A model generated the notes under the pieces. The model worked only from the letters and a program-made list of their open reading frames with translations. It was not told the origin of the DNA and ran no database searches. A stretch of DNA of 64,000 nt from Rotaria sordida (Eukaryota > Rotifera > Eurotatoria > Philodinida > Philodinidae): contig CAJNOL010001061.1 in NCBI GenBank assembly GCA_905250125.1, positions 1 through 64,000 of the forward strand, read 5' to 3'. A program made the position numbers and the translations under genes. Positions 48,280 through 59,691 of this stretch are shown here, piece by piece (position 1 is the stretch's first letter; every line of letters begins with the position of its first letter).

Positions 48280-49734
48280 TTCTAAAACTCTTGATTTTGT
48301 TTTTTTTTCCAATGCAATTTTCAAACCTTCTAGAGTACCATTGAATGATGAATCACGTTATGTACAAACACTACTCATTTGTTTACTTAACACATCAAAA
48401 AATATATGAAAATCACGAGGATGCCGTAATTGTTTCATTGTTTCAATACATAATTATTTTTCACCCAGTAAAGAACATACATCAGGTAAAGATTTACATT
48501 GGTTTTTTGCATGAGTTCGTAAATCATCAAATATATAATCAACATAATTACTTAATTAATTGTAATTCATCCCATCTTACATCAGTAATTGGTATTTTGT
48601 CGGGATGACTCCATGAAATATTCAGTGAGGAATTTAGTTTTTTAGGAATAAATATATAGAATCGAAAAGAATTCTTTCCTTTATTACCTTAGCCCCAATT
48701 GCCTAATGCTAAGTTTAAAATTTCATCATTTGTTATAGATTCAACAAATTTTTGTAAAGTACTTAATTGGATCTGTCTGATTAAAGAAAAATTTACTTTC
48801 ATCTAATGAATCCACTATAACTGTTGCAGTCAAATTCAATGTACTTAAGAAATTAATTAACAAAGAAAATTGATCACGATAAGAACGTTCCAAAATAGTT
48901 AATCGTGAATATTCGATTTTTTTATGCATTGCTACTAGTAGTCTTAAGCAATCATCAACAGATTGAGTGTGACGTTTGACTTTAATTTTACGATATTTTT
49001 CTGTTAATGCAAGGAGTAATTCTTGATTATTACTACTTGATTGAAAATCATTACAATTAAATTTCCAACATGCCAAGCCACAGTTTGTTATTTCATGCAG
49101 TAATTGATTAACGATTTTGCATAAAATAATAGGATCTCCTATATAATAAAAACTTAATAGAACTGCTACTTCTTTACGAGTTTGTAATATTGTTGAAGAT
49201 TTCTTTTCTTCTAAAATTTTCAAGTTGTTTTCATTGTTGAAAGGTCGAGCGATTTCAGTCAAAATGACTTGTAAGAAATGTTCTTTAGTTCAATATTTGC
49301 GAATTTTATCATAAAAATGACCAGAAATGTCAAAATTTTCAACAAAATTATCTAAATAATTATTAATATTCGCACCATATATTGTAAGAAGAATTTTATT
49401 ATTTTGTAGAAATCTCGCAATAATGCATTGTCTCATTTGAGTGTTTTCAGCACCTCGAAGTGCTTGAACAATCATTGATTTTGATAATAGAAGTTTACCA
49501 GATGGAAATAAGTGCATAAAATCAGAAAAAAAGGCGACATTCACTAGTTATATTTTCAGGTTGTTCTGCATTGTGATATGATAATGGATTCTCAACATTT
49601 ACAAGACCATAGTAATTATAAATATAACGCTCTGCAACCCTAGTTAAATCGCACGCTCTTAGCGTTTGGTTGATGTATTGTAATATACCTGTCAAGAGCA
49701 CCTCGATAAGACCACATATGAAGATTGGTCCCAA
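48280..49734 (-). pseudogene. Decayed gene for an unknown protein, possibly a P-loop NTPase
   Basis: Minus-strand coding remnants line up over nearly 1.5 kb in alternating frames. From 49734: ILQYINQTLRACDLTRVAER; then from 49544 (shifted frame) LFPSGKLLLSKSMIVQALRG; a TGA at about 49287; ILTEIARPFNNENN; KEVAVLLSFYYIGDPIILCK; VNQLLHEITNCGLACWKF; and LTATVIVDSLDESKFFF, a Walker-B-like strand. A shift near 48765 leads to LQKFVESITNDEILNLALGN, a TAA, then KIPITDVRWDELQLIK, YVDYIFDDLRTHAKNQCKSL and KQLRHPRDFHIFFDVLSKQM. At least five disruptions are visible. A Walker A motif was not found, so the NTPase label is tentative. I do not recognise a named family. Confidence 0.55.
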
Positions 49735-51005
49735 AGAAAAAGAGAGAATGCAAAACTAATGCTTTAATACGTTTCTATAGACAAATACGTCGCACATGGT
49801 ATTCTCCTCTACTAATGCTGCTGTATCGTCAATTAGTTTTTTCTTTTCTCTCGGATGGACACGCATCTTGTGACAAATATGGATTTTTCCATTTCTATTA
49901 TCATTGGTCTATTCAACTATGCGAATGTCGCATTACTTCTATCGCAAACCGAAAAACTAATGCATTTATTTAGATTATCTTTTCATTGTATTGATCAAAA
50001 CAGTTATTGTACACAAAGTTAGTGATACCTTAAAATATTGTTATATGATATTTTCATTATGAAAATTTTTCTTTTCTTTTTTATCTCTCTTGATCTATGA
50101 CCTACTGAAACCGATTGGTGTAGCGTTAGACATTAGTTTCTGATGTCAGATTTGTTTATTAACTGTCTTTTGGTACTAATAATCGAGCAGTTTATATTAT
50201 TGAAAATACATGTAAGACTTGTTCGTTCAGAAGCAATTTCTATTTTTCATACTATAACAATTAATCATTGTAAGCGGAAAGGATAACTTTTCAATACCAC
50301 ATTCAAAGAGATTCAGATGTTGCAAAAATACTGTATCTATGTTTATGAAATCATAGAAGAAATAGCATTGGACTATTAATAGAAATAGGGTAGAGAATCC
50401 TTTCTATTGACATAAAAATAGTCTATGTAGGGCATCGAATTTGATGATCACTAACTCACATAAATCAATAAAAATCTACAAAAACAAATACAAGATCTTA
50501 GTTAAGGGATTGAGGAACTATTGATCGTTGCCAATTGTATAAGTAGCAAATTTTGGTTTGAAAAAAAATACTCATTTGTTAAAAAGTTCTGTATAGAGTC
50601 AACTCTGTTATGTTCTGTATCTATTTGGATACGGTCATAAGGTTTTTGTCTGCCATGATTTGCTTCTCTTGTTCTCGTTCTCTCTATGATTAGATCTATG
50701 CGTTGGACTTTTGCTTTTCTTTTCCTCTTCTTTGCTCTCAAAGAACTTTATATACCATCCGCTTTTTCTCATACTATATATGGTTGTTTAGTCGTCGCAA
50801 AGATTGATATATAGAGAAATAAATTACAAATGGAACAAAGATCTCACAGCTGTTGCGAGGTGATTTATTCAAAATGTCACTATGCATAAAAAATGTTCCC
50901 TCAATAAGACAGTTTGCGACCAATATATGTACGAACTGATAGTAAGTTTTAAGAATATTTGACTTTGATCGATTCGATTCAAGAAAAACATGAATCGATC
51001 CCATC
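49735..51005. other. Intergenic before the F-box array
   Basis: No gene recognised. Short frames at 49725-49973 (+) and 50502-50741 (-) show no family features. Confidence 0.4.
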
Positions 51006-51009
51006 TCTG

Positions 51010-51974
51010 ACGAGTAGGTATATGTACAGAAGCAACACAAAATGTTGAATAGTCTAAAATTAGTACTATTCACGAGTACTATTGAAATTTCGTAACACAT
51101 TATTTCTTGAAAACAGATGCGAACATTAAATTCATCTATATAGTCATCATAAATGTGTTCGATAGAGTTTGTTAAATTCTCTCTAAATATATCGTTCTTG
51201 TTATGAGAAGTAGCTACATGAGTGACCAAAATACACTATACAGCCGAGTTTCATTACGAGAATTTCATTAAGATCTAACATTTTATTAGTAGTCATATGT
51301 TGAAAGGGTACTTTGTATTCTATCGGTTAATATTTTTGATCGAACACGTTCTTTCTCTATTAATTCATATTTATTTGAAAATTAATGTTTGTTATGCTAT
51401 TTTGTACGAATATTTTAAAGTTGCCTACTGTTAAAAACATTATGCGTCTATGTAAAACATGTCAGGCTGTCCAAGAACAGAAGCACATTCATTTCACATA
51501 TTATTCATCGTACTGTTTTGACTAATAGACTTAGCTTTATTTACTTTTGATTTCAAATCTCGTCGATATGTGTCAGACCAATAGATGATAGACATGTCAA
51601 ATAGAAGGTAAAAGATAAGAAGATAACTTAACATTCCTTTTCGTTTGTAGAATTATACAAATGAAAAAAAAAACAATGCGCAGCATCTCTTACCAATAAA
51701 AATCCTATAAAACATTGAGAGTAGCGAACTTAATAAATTGATTAATTTTCAATTAATTAATTAAATTGTATATGAATTAAATGCTACTATAAACTCTCTC
51801 ATAGCCAATCATAACATATCATCAATGAATAAGAAATCTTTCGTTACATGGAAATTTTTCGATGATTAATACCAGTGGGTTTTTTTTTTTTGTTGTAGAA
51901 GGTGTGTGAAAGCCATTCGAGGAGAATAGTGAATTTATTTGATTTTATATGTGAAAGATCATTTTCTTATTATC
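51010..51974 (+). promoter_or_regulatory. 5' flank/promoter of F-box gene 1
   Basis: It shares ordered blocks with the flanks of F-box genes 2 and 3 and with the orphan copy: 'aaaatgttgaatagtctaaa', 'ttcatttcacatattattca', 'tttcaattaattaattaaat', 'gattaataccagtgggtttt'. The TATA position is degenerate here: GTGTGTGAAAGCC (51902-51914) stands where gene 2 has GTGTATAAAAACA. This could weaken expression. Confidence 0.6.
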
Positions 51975-53403
51975 ATGAATAATATTCTATCTTCAACTTT
52001 ACATCGACTTGAAATACTTCCTGATGAAATTTTTCTTGAAATCTTCAAATATTTAAAACCAATCGATCTTCATAGTTTCATAGGACACAATTTACGAATC
52101 AATAATATTATACATAGTGTAAAACTAAACATCATTATTCAGTATTCTGAAGAACAAAATGATTTCTCTTATGTGAAGAGTTTTCTTCCAAATCAATTCA
52201 TTCGTTTAGAATTGTGTTATCCTTGTGAAGCATTGGATTTACACTCTTATACACAGCTACGCTCATTGAAATTCGATTGCATTTTTCTATTGGAACAACA
52301 ATTTGATCAAGTAAGTTGAATGACTGTGTCTTACATGTCATACTATCAAGAAATCGATACAGAAGTATGAAGCATACGTCATTATTATTATTATTATTAT
52401 AGGTACTCACTGTTACCTTGCCATATCTTGAACAATTGTCCATTTGTAATGTTTCATATTCCTTCGGAAAAGAACTATTACTTTTGATTCTTGACAGCAA
52501 ACATTTTCCATCACTTAAATTTTGTCAATTTTCTGGAAAATTTTACTATATGCTAGATTTTAATAAGCTCTATCAATTACCAAATCTTACGATTCGTACA
52601 CTTTTACTTGGTAAATGGAATGCTTCAATGTTAGGTCCTTTACTCAATTTTCTACCTAATTTACATCGATTTGAAACAAGTTTTTCAGAATCTATTAATG
52701 AATCATTGCATTTTAACATGTATCACACATCAATTGAACATTTACGAATAAGTCTTATGGATGTATTCAATGATCTTGAGAAGATACTTCCATATATGCC
52801 TAATTTAAAACAATTACGTGTCACAGGAAAGATTCCTGAACATTCGATATCAAAGAATTTCGAAAACTTGAGTAAAATTCTATGTGTTCATACACCTGAT
52901 CTACAAAAATTCGATTGTGAATTATATTGTCATGGATGTAATGATCAAGCTGATATTCTTATCATACAACAATTTCATTCACTTTTCAATCTAATACAAT
53001 GTCATTTAGGACGATTTTTAAGTCAATGTTATACGACTGATCTAACGACACATACAACTTTGAAGGAGTTTGCATGTGAGTATAAAGAAGTTTTCTTCAA
53101 ATGATGTTTGAATTTTATATGCAATGATTATATAATTATTTGTAGTAAATACGATATATATGATAGACAAAATTTATCGATAGACGTTTAAATTAATTTT
53201 AATTGAATATGATATCATTATTTTTAGATTTTAATCCAACAAGAAACGATACAGCTGAGTATTGTGAAGAAATCCATAGATGTAACAGTGGTAAATATTA
53301 TAACGATGATCATAACTCGATTAATTCTGGACTTGACTATCGTACAATATACAAAGAAAATTATCTATCTCTTCTATGGAATCGTAATGACAATGACTAT
53401 TAA
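51975..53403 (+). CDS. F-box protein with LRR-like C-terminal domain, copy 1
   Basis: Three exons, 51975-52310, 52403-53075 and 53228-53403, joined in frame (394 residues). The N-terminal F-box is LEILPDEIFLEIFKYLKPID followed by LHSFIGHNLRINNII. The second exon has repeated leucine-patterned segments (PYLEQLSICNVSYSF, LLNFLPNLHRFETSF, HLRISLMDVFNDLEKILPYM, PNLKQLRVTG) typical of substrate-recognition LRR folds. The third exon adds a tail with EYCEEIHRCNSGKYYNDDHN. F-box proteins link substrates to SKP1-CUL1 ubiquitin ligases; the substrate is unknown. It is the first of three tandem paralogues. Reading through the second donor would give a shorter product ending at 53104; the conserved GTGAGT and the third exon shared by all copies favour splicing. 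Confidence 0.8.
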
Positions 53404-54070
53404 TTTGGATAATAGGAAAAAAAAGTGTGTTGAATTAGAATTTTTACAAATATAAAATTAAATTTTTTAGATTAAATGCTTAATATAGTTTATCTTGAAA
53501 TGGTGAAAGCATTCATCAGTAAATTTAAATGAATAAAAGGCATAGATTAAGCAGATGTTCTACTCTGTATCTGCTAAGCGTTAAAGTTGATGTCCCTTTT
53601 CATTGAGAAAATTTTTCACCATCTCATTGGAAATTCTATGTACAGACAGTGCTTTTCTCATGAAGAATTGTTCATTTGATAGAAAGTTTATGAGAAATAG
53701 AAGAAGGAAAAGTTTAATTTAGAGTATAACAAATCACATCAACTAATATGAAGCAGATAATTTTTTAATGCAGTGTGAAGTACAACATTTCTGTTATTGG
53801 CCACGTACGCATTCAACCTTCATACTTTGCGTTGCGATGTTCTAGAGAACAGCGAGTCACTAGAGATTCGTTCGACGTTTGTTAGGGAGATCCTTGCCTC
53901 GAGATAATACCAAGGTTTTCGACTCTTCAATAAATTCCACAAAACAGTGATTTTGACGATTTGATCGTCATCGTTTAGTTGAGATAATTAAAATTGGTGA
54001 GTTAGTCACAAGTCAATTGTTGTGAACAGAAGAAATAATGAAAACTTTCGATAGAACAGGATCTATTCTA
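53404..54070. other. 3' flank of F-box gene 1
   Basis: AT-rich, no gene. Unlike the flank of copy 2, it carries no SUCLA2-like sequence. Confidence 0.45.
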
Positions 54071-54125
54071 GGTGAGGGCGTGGGTGTGGGTGGGTGTGGG
54101 GTGTGGGTATGGAGTGTGGGTGTGA
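54071..54125 (+). repeat. Telomere-like G-rich tract (TGTGGG units)
   Basis: A strongly G-rich strand in an AT-rich setting: 'gcgtgggtgtgggtgggtgt' then 'ggggtgtgggtatggagtgt' then 'gggtgtgag', with four exact TGTGGG hexamers. TGTGGG is the telomeric unit reported for Adineta. The tract is short and imperfect, so it is interstitial rather than a chromosome end. Confidence 0.6.
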
Positions 54126-55094
54126 GAGAATAGAAATTCTACACTCGTATCCACCCGTACCCTAGTTTACAGCGAATCTTCAATTGCCAGATGTGTATTC
54201 AAAACGTCAATGAAAGTTCTATAAAGCTGCACGAAGATCACATATTTAGAATTAATCATTCAGGAGTTATAGGTATTCTAGTCGAAACTCTCAGTGATTT
54301 TTCTAGCAGTTTCTATGAAAAAAGTTTTTTTTTGCTGTCTCGTTTTCGATAAAAAAACCTGTTATTTCGACAGTTAGAAAATTGATTAAACAAACTTCAG
54401 ACAACGTAGTAGGAAAACCTATAATATACGATTCAATACATCACCATTTCCTCTTTCGAATGATGCAAACTACAGCTCTCTATCTTATTTCTATGAAAAG
54501 TTATTTCAAAAATATCCACTCGCTCTTTTTTTTTTAAATATACATTAGTATAACCGTCACATTTGATAGAAAAACAACTCTTATGAAAATTTTATTATTA
54601 TGATATTAGTTGAAGAATGATCAAATTCCATAGAAAAAATAGTGCATTGTTTGTACTATCACTGCATATAAAACGAAAATTTCTTCAAGTTTTCTATACG
54701 GAAGTAAAGTATCTTTGCCATTACTTTTAGATAGCCCTAAGTATCATGTAGTCAAAGAGATGAAGAGCATGAGTAAGGATGACACTTTATTTCTATTTTG
54801 CTATTATAAAGCATAGTAAAGTAAAGAAGAGTGAAGCAAAATAGATACAGTTTCATTACAAAATAGATGATGCAGCAAATATGACATTTCGTTTGGGAAT
54901 CAGATAAAGATTTTTATTGAGTGTCAATATTCCACCAGTTTTATGGTATTCAATTCGCAAAATATTTAAATAATTTCCTACGGAAGATTATGTGTCATAA
55001 GTTTTCTTGCTATTCTGCTTCACATATTGACGACGAATAGTATCCGTTGGAATAAAAAACATCAAAAAAGGTATTGCACACTCTTCGTGTTAAA
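54126..55094. other. Intergenic with a half copy of a foldback repeat
   Basis: 54400-54530 repeats the right arm of the element at 28550-29175 ('tcctctttcgaatgatgcaa', 'ctatgaaaagttatttcaaa'). The remainder has no recognised content. Confidence 0.5.
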
Positions 55095-55379
55095 ATGAAA
55101 GAAGAGAGAAGAAAGTGTTGCAAAACAAAATTGGAAAATATGGAACGTGAAAAAGATGAACTAACTAAAAGAACAGATCTTGAATTTCATCGATTTTCCG
55201 AAAACCAAAGTTCGAGTCAAGATAAACGCACAAAAAAATCAAAACGAACGAGATATTCATCATCAGTACAGGATTCATCAACAAATAATTTATATTTCAT
55301 TAGTATTCATGGAAAAAATGTTTTCTTGAGTTCATTTGACTTGAAGAATTTTCGAGAAAAATTCAAATTCAAATTCTGA
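55095..55379 (+). CDS. Possible small basic coiled protein, unknown
   Basis: An open frame of 94 codons from ATG: MKEERRKCCKTKLENMEREK, DELTKRTDLEFHRFSENQSS, a lysine-rich stretch, SSVQDSSTNNLYF, ending REKFKFKF. The first half is charged and helix-prone and could form a coiled coil. Related but broken sequence lies upstream of the orphan promoter (44935-45060), so it belongs to the duplicated unit. It may be the last exon of a longer gene. Family unknown. Confidence 0.35.
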   Translation: MKEERRKCCKTKLENMEREKDELTKRTDLEFHRFSENQSSSQDKRTKKSKRTRYSSSVQDSSTNNLYFISIHGKNVFLSSFDLKNFREKFKFKF

Positions 55380-55429
55380 TGAACTAAAATGTGCATTATG
55401 TTGAGAATACGATCTAAATTTCAAATATA

Positions 55430-56275
55430 TTGAAATATATGTATGGTTATATAAATAAGAACAGCATAAAATGTTGAATTGTCTAAAATCACGATTATTT
55501 TCGGATACTATTGAAATTTCATAATGCAGTATTTCTAACAAAATGGATGCCAACGTTAAATTCAACTATAATCTATTCATCATGTGTTGATAGAGTAGTT
55601 CACATTTTATTGGTTAATATTTTATTGAAGAAGTTCTTTTTTTCTACTGATTCATGTTTATTTCTAAATAATTTTTTCCTGCCAGTTTTTACACAAGCTT
55701 TCGAATTCACTAATCTAAGAAAGATTTCGCGTGGGTGTGTGTGTGAAACATGTAAGACTACTCAAGAATAGAAATATATTCATTTCAAATATTAATCATC
55801 ATGCTTTTTTGAATGTGAAACTCAATTTTCTTTCCTTTCGATTTTGACATTTCTTCATATGTGATGATTTGATGAATGATACGCATGTCATATACAAGGT
55901 GAAAGATAAGCAGATAACATAATATTAATTTTCATTTGTGCAATTCTACAAATAAAAAAATACGCAGTATCTCTACTATCGAATAAATCTTTAAAAAAAT
56001 TGAGAGTAGCGATTGTGATACATTTCTCAATTTTCATTTAATTAATTAAATAAGATGTGCGTTAAGTGCTACTATAAATCTTATGATTGTCAATGATGAA
56101 ATGTAATTGATAAAATGATAAGCCTTGTAATATATGTAACTATGAAATATCTCTTTTTTTTGTTTTGATGATTAATACTAGTGTGTTTTTGTTGTGCAAG
56201 GTGTATAAAAACACCGTTCGACTACAGTGATAAATTGATTAAATTTTATATATTAAAGATAGTTTTCTTATTATC
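55430..56275 (+). promoter_or_regulatory. 5' flank/promoter of F-box gene 2
   Basis: It carries the shared ordered blocks of the array, with a good TATA box (GTGTATAAAAACA, TATAAAA at 56204-56210) 72 bp before the ATG, followed by 'ccgttcgac'. The AATTAATTAAAT motif near 56036 is also conserved. Confidence 0.65.
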
Positions 56276-57564
56276 ATGAACAATATTCTATCTTCCATTC
56301 CAAATCGACTTGAAATACTTCCCGATGAAATTTTTCTTGAAATCTTCGAATATTTAAAACCAATCGATTTGATAAGTTTCATAGGACATAATCAACGAAT
56401 CAATAATATTATACACGATGTAAAACTAAGCATCGTCATTGAACGTCTCAAAAAAGAAGAACACGAAGAAGAAGATTTGGATTATCTGAAGAATTTTCTT
56501 CCAAATCAATTCATTCATCTGGAATTACATCACCATTGGAACGCATTAAATTTACATTTGTATACAAAACTACGTTCACTGAAACTCAATTGTACTTTTC
56601 TGTTGAGAAATCAATTTGATCAGGTAAGTTGAACTAGTGTGTTTTGTTTGTCGTACTATCGAGAAACTGACACAAAAGTACGAATGTATATTATTATTGT
56701 TATAGGTACTCACTGTTCGCTTGCCATATCTTGAACAATTTTCCATATGTAGTGTTCCATATGCTTTCGGAAATGTATTATTACCTCATATTCTTGACAG
56801 CAATAATTTTCCATCGCTTAAAGTTCTTCATTTTTCTGGAAAACGTTACTATATGCTAGATATTCACATGCACAATAAAACGCCAAATTCAACAATTCGT
56901 ACACTTATTCTTCATAGATGGAGTGGATCAATGCTAGTCCCTTTACTCAATCTTCTACCTAATTTACGTCGATTGAAAATGATTTTTTCAGAATCTGTTA
57001 ACGAATCAATGAATTTCAATATGTATCAAATGTCACTTACACACCTACGAATAAGTGTTTTAAATCCATCTAATTCTCTCGAAAAGATACTTCCCTATAT
57101 GCCTAATTTAAAACAATTGCATATCACAGGAATGATTCGTGAACAGTCGATATTAGAACATTTTACAAAATTGACTAATATACTTCATATTCATACACCT
57201 GATTTACAAAAATTCGATTGTGAATTATTTTGTAATGGAATGAATGATCATATCGATATTCTTATTATACAACAACTTCATCCACTTTTCAAACCAATAC
57301 AACGTCATTTAGGAGATTATCCCTATCAATGTTTTGCGACTAATCTAACGAAATATTCACATCTGAAGGAATATGCATGTGAGTATATAGAATTTATTTC
57401 ACGTAATTTTTCAATTTTTATATGTAATCATTATATAATAGTGGTAAATACGATATATGATATCATGTCTTTTAGATAGGAAGCGAACAATATTCGACTC
57501 TTTTGAGTATTGGGATGATACGTGTAGAGATGACAGCGGTGGATATTATGACGATGATGAATAA
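56276..57564 (+). CDS. F-box protein with LRR-like C-terminal domain, copy 2
   Basis: Exons 56276-56623, 56706-57378 and 57476-57564, joined in frame (369 residues). The F-box is LEILPDEIFLEIFEYLKPID; the hinge carries an acidic insertion (KKEEHEEEDLDYLKNF) compared with copy 1. The LRR-like region contains MPYLEQFSICSVPYAF, LLNLLPNLRRLKMIF and ILPYMPNLKQLHITG. The third exon ends EYWDDTCRDDSGGYYDDDE and is shorter than in copy 1, because an early TAA cuts a tail whose remains are still readable downstream. Splice sites are the same as in copies 1 and 3. Presumed role: SCF-type ubiquitin ligase substrate adaptor. It is followed directly by a SUCLA2 pseudogene tail. Confidence 0.8.
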
Positions 57565-58089
57565 CTCAATTATGAACATGGCTATTTTTAAACAATACAA
57601 AAAAAAACTGATTTATCTTTTCTATAGAATATTTATAGCGAGGACTATTAATTTAGATAATTGGCAGAAAAAAAGCTCGTTTAATTAACAAGTTTAGAAA
57701 AATGAAACTAGGTTTTTTAAATTTTAAATGTTATACATAGATAATTTTGACACAATGAAATTGTTGTCATTGAATTTTATATGAATAAAATATCTTGTTT
57801 TAATTATGATTATAAGCAAGATGAAGTCTGAAAATTAGATATATTTGTTTCTTTATCCATCTTGTTTTATTTGAAAGGAAAAGTATCCAAAGAAAAAAGA
57901 CATAAAAATATGTTTTTATTCACAATGTTGTCAAAAAAAAGATTGGGTATGTTTCTGCATACATAAACATTTGACGAAGGAAAGGAAAAAAAAAATTAAA
58001 TCAATACACAAATTCGCTATACTATCTGAGCAAATTTCAGCATAAAGTTCGTAATGTTATATATTTCGAAAAGATGTATCGTAAGAAAA
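57565..58089. other. 3' flank of F-box gene 2, duplicated in 61.45-61.95 kb
   Basis: Non-coding, resembles the sequence between F-box gene 3 and SUCLA2: 'acatttgacgaaggaaagga', 'caaattcgctatact', and 'attggtaattcaaattgaac'-type sequence at the end. It supports a single duplication covering F-box gene plus the SUCLA2 tail. Confidence 0.6.
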
Positions 58090-58690
58090 ATAGTCGAGAT
58101 AGAGAAAATTAAATTGATAATTCAAATTGAACAACTATCGAAGCAGATCGAGTGTTTTCAAATGACAGAAGCAATAATTGCTTTAGCATCATCAACTTGT
58201 GTACTGCACACAATACCTTCAAATTTATTGAAAAACATAGTTTGTACCTAATCAAGTAAAACAAAATAAATCGATCGATAAATTCGAAAATCAATTTTTT
58301 GAACATACTCATGGATCAACAACAATTAATTCAAATACATTTTTTACTTGTGCAGCTGCAACTGCAGTTCCGCCACTAACATTAAGAAAATTAGCTGGAT
58401 CACTACATCATGTAATTTAATTATAACCATCGTAGGCATAACTACTAATTTAAATTAGATTCTTCATGTTTAACATCACGTCAATCTTTTCGTGCATAAC
58501 CTTTTTTTTTTTTATTAAATACAGCATGTTGTCGAAATCCTGAATTACCATCAACATTAATCTTACAATTCATACCTATAGAAAAGATTATTTTCTTAAT
58601 AATGGAGAACAATAATCAATAGATTTTTCTATCAGATCTTGTAGTTATAGGATATTTCATAACTTCTAACATGAGCACAGCTTTGTTTTT
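58090..58690 (-). pseudogene. SUCLA2 3'-end pseudogene
   Basis: It matches the last three exons and introns of the intact gene at 61942-62700 in order. Shared blocks include 'caaattgaacaactatcgaa', 'gaagcaataattgctttagc', 'aagaaaattagctggatcac' and 'catcaacattaatcttacaa'. Frames contain stops and deletions: the exon encoding the [14 protein letters not shown] segment is almost completely lost, and stops fall in the [10 protein letters not shown] segment. Nothing upstream of the [10 protein letters not shown] exon is present, so the copy was truncated at birth or later eroded. Confidence 0.85.
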
Positions 58691-58989
58691 GAAAGTGATG
58701 TAACATGGTGTATTGTATCAAAGCGCATGATAATTTTTAAGTCTGTTAAAACTGATAGAATTGAGTCGATTTCGATGCACTCTTATAATTTTGTTACGTC
58801 TCAACTGCTTGTACTACCCACAGAATCCAAATTGGATCTAGTTATGAGATAAATTGTAATTATAGATAGCACTCCAAGAATTTTTATTAGTAAAATATAT
58901 TCTGAAACTATTTTCTTCTCGATGAACTTGAATTCTTTCTACTAGTAAATTTGAATTTTGACTAGAAAACATTTTCTACCATCGTTTAT

Positions 58990-59691
58990 AGTTGATATCG
59001 ATGATTTGTGAATACATTATTATGTTTCATCTACATGTAACTTTTTCTTAAGCAGTTATATAGCAAAACTGTAGTTCGTATATAATCGGTTATTATTTTA
59101 TTGAATAAATTTTTGTTGTGTCTGCTAATTCATGTTTATTTAAAAATGAATTCTTCTGCAATTTTCTATCAATCTTCTAGAGTTGATCATTCAAAAAAAA
59201 AGATTTCATCTGTGTGTAAAAAATTTAAGACTGCTCAAGAATAGAAATGGTAGACTCAACTTTCTTTATTTCTGATTCCAAATCTTCTTCATATGCAGCT
59301 CATCAATAGATGATGCAATGTCGAACAGAAGGTAGAAGATAAATAAATAACTTAAAATTATTTTTCATTTGTGAAATTCTACCAATGAAAAAAATACATG
59401 GGATCTCTATTATCGATAAAATCTTTAAAAAAAACATTGCAAGTAATGAACTTGATAAATTATTGAATTTTGAATTAATTAAATAAATTATATACGAATT
59501 TTTTGATTGACAATGACGAAATATAATCGATGCATGGAGAGTATTTCGTCACATTTCAATATGAAACTTGGAATATTCTTTCTCAATGAGTAATATCATT
59601 GGGTTTTTTTTTCCAAGTTAAGTATAAATCATCCGACAACAAGAATAAATTTGTTTGATTTTTATACTCTAAAAATAATTTTTTCATTATC
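58990..59691 (+). promoter_or_regulatory. 5' flank/promoter of F-box gene 3
   Basis: Shared array blocks ('tgaattaattaaataaat', 'ttttcatttgtgaaattcta', 'gagtaatatcattgggtttt') and TATAAAT at 59623-59629, 69 bp before the ATG. The stretch 58691-58989 before it shows no gene. Confidence 0.6.

Noticed and set aside
50502..51229. Minus-strand ORFs (79 and 151 codons)
   Set aside because: Most of the second frame is antisense to the duplicated F-box promoter blocks; no protein features.
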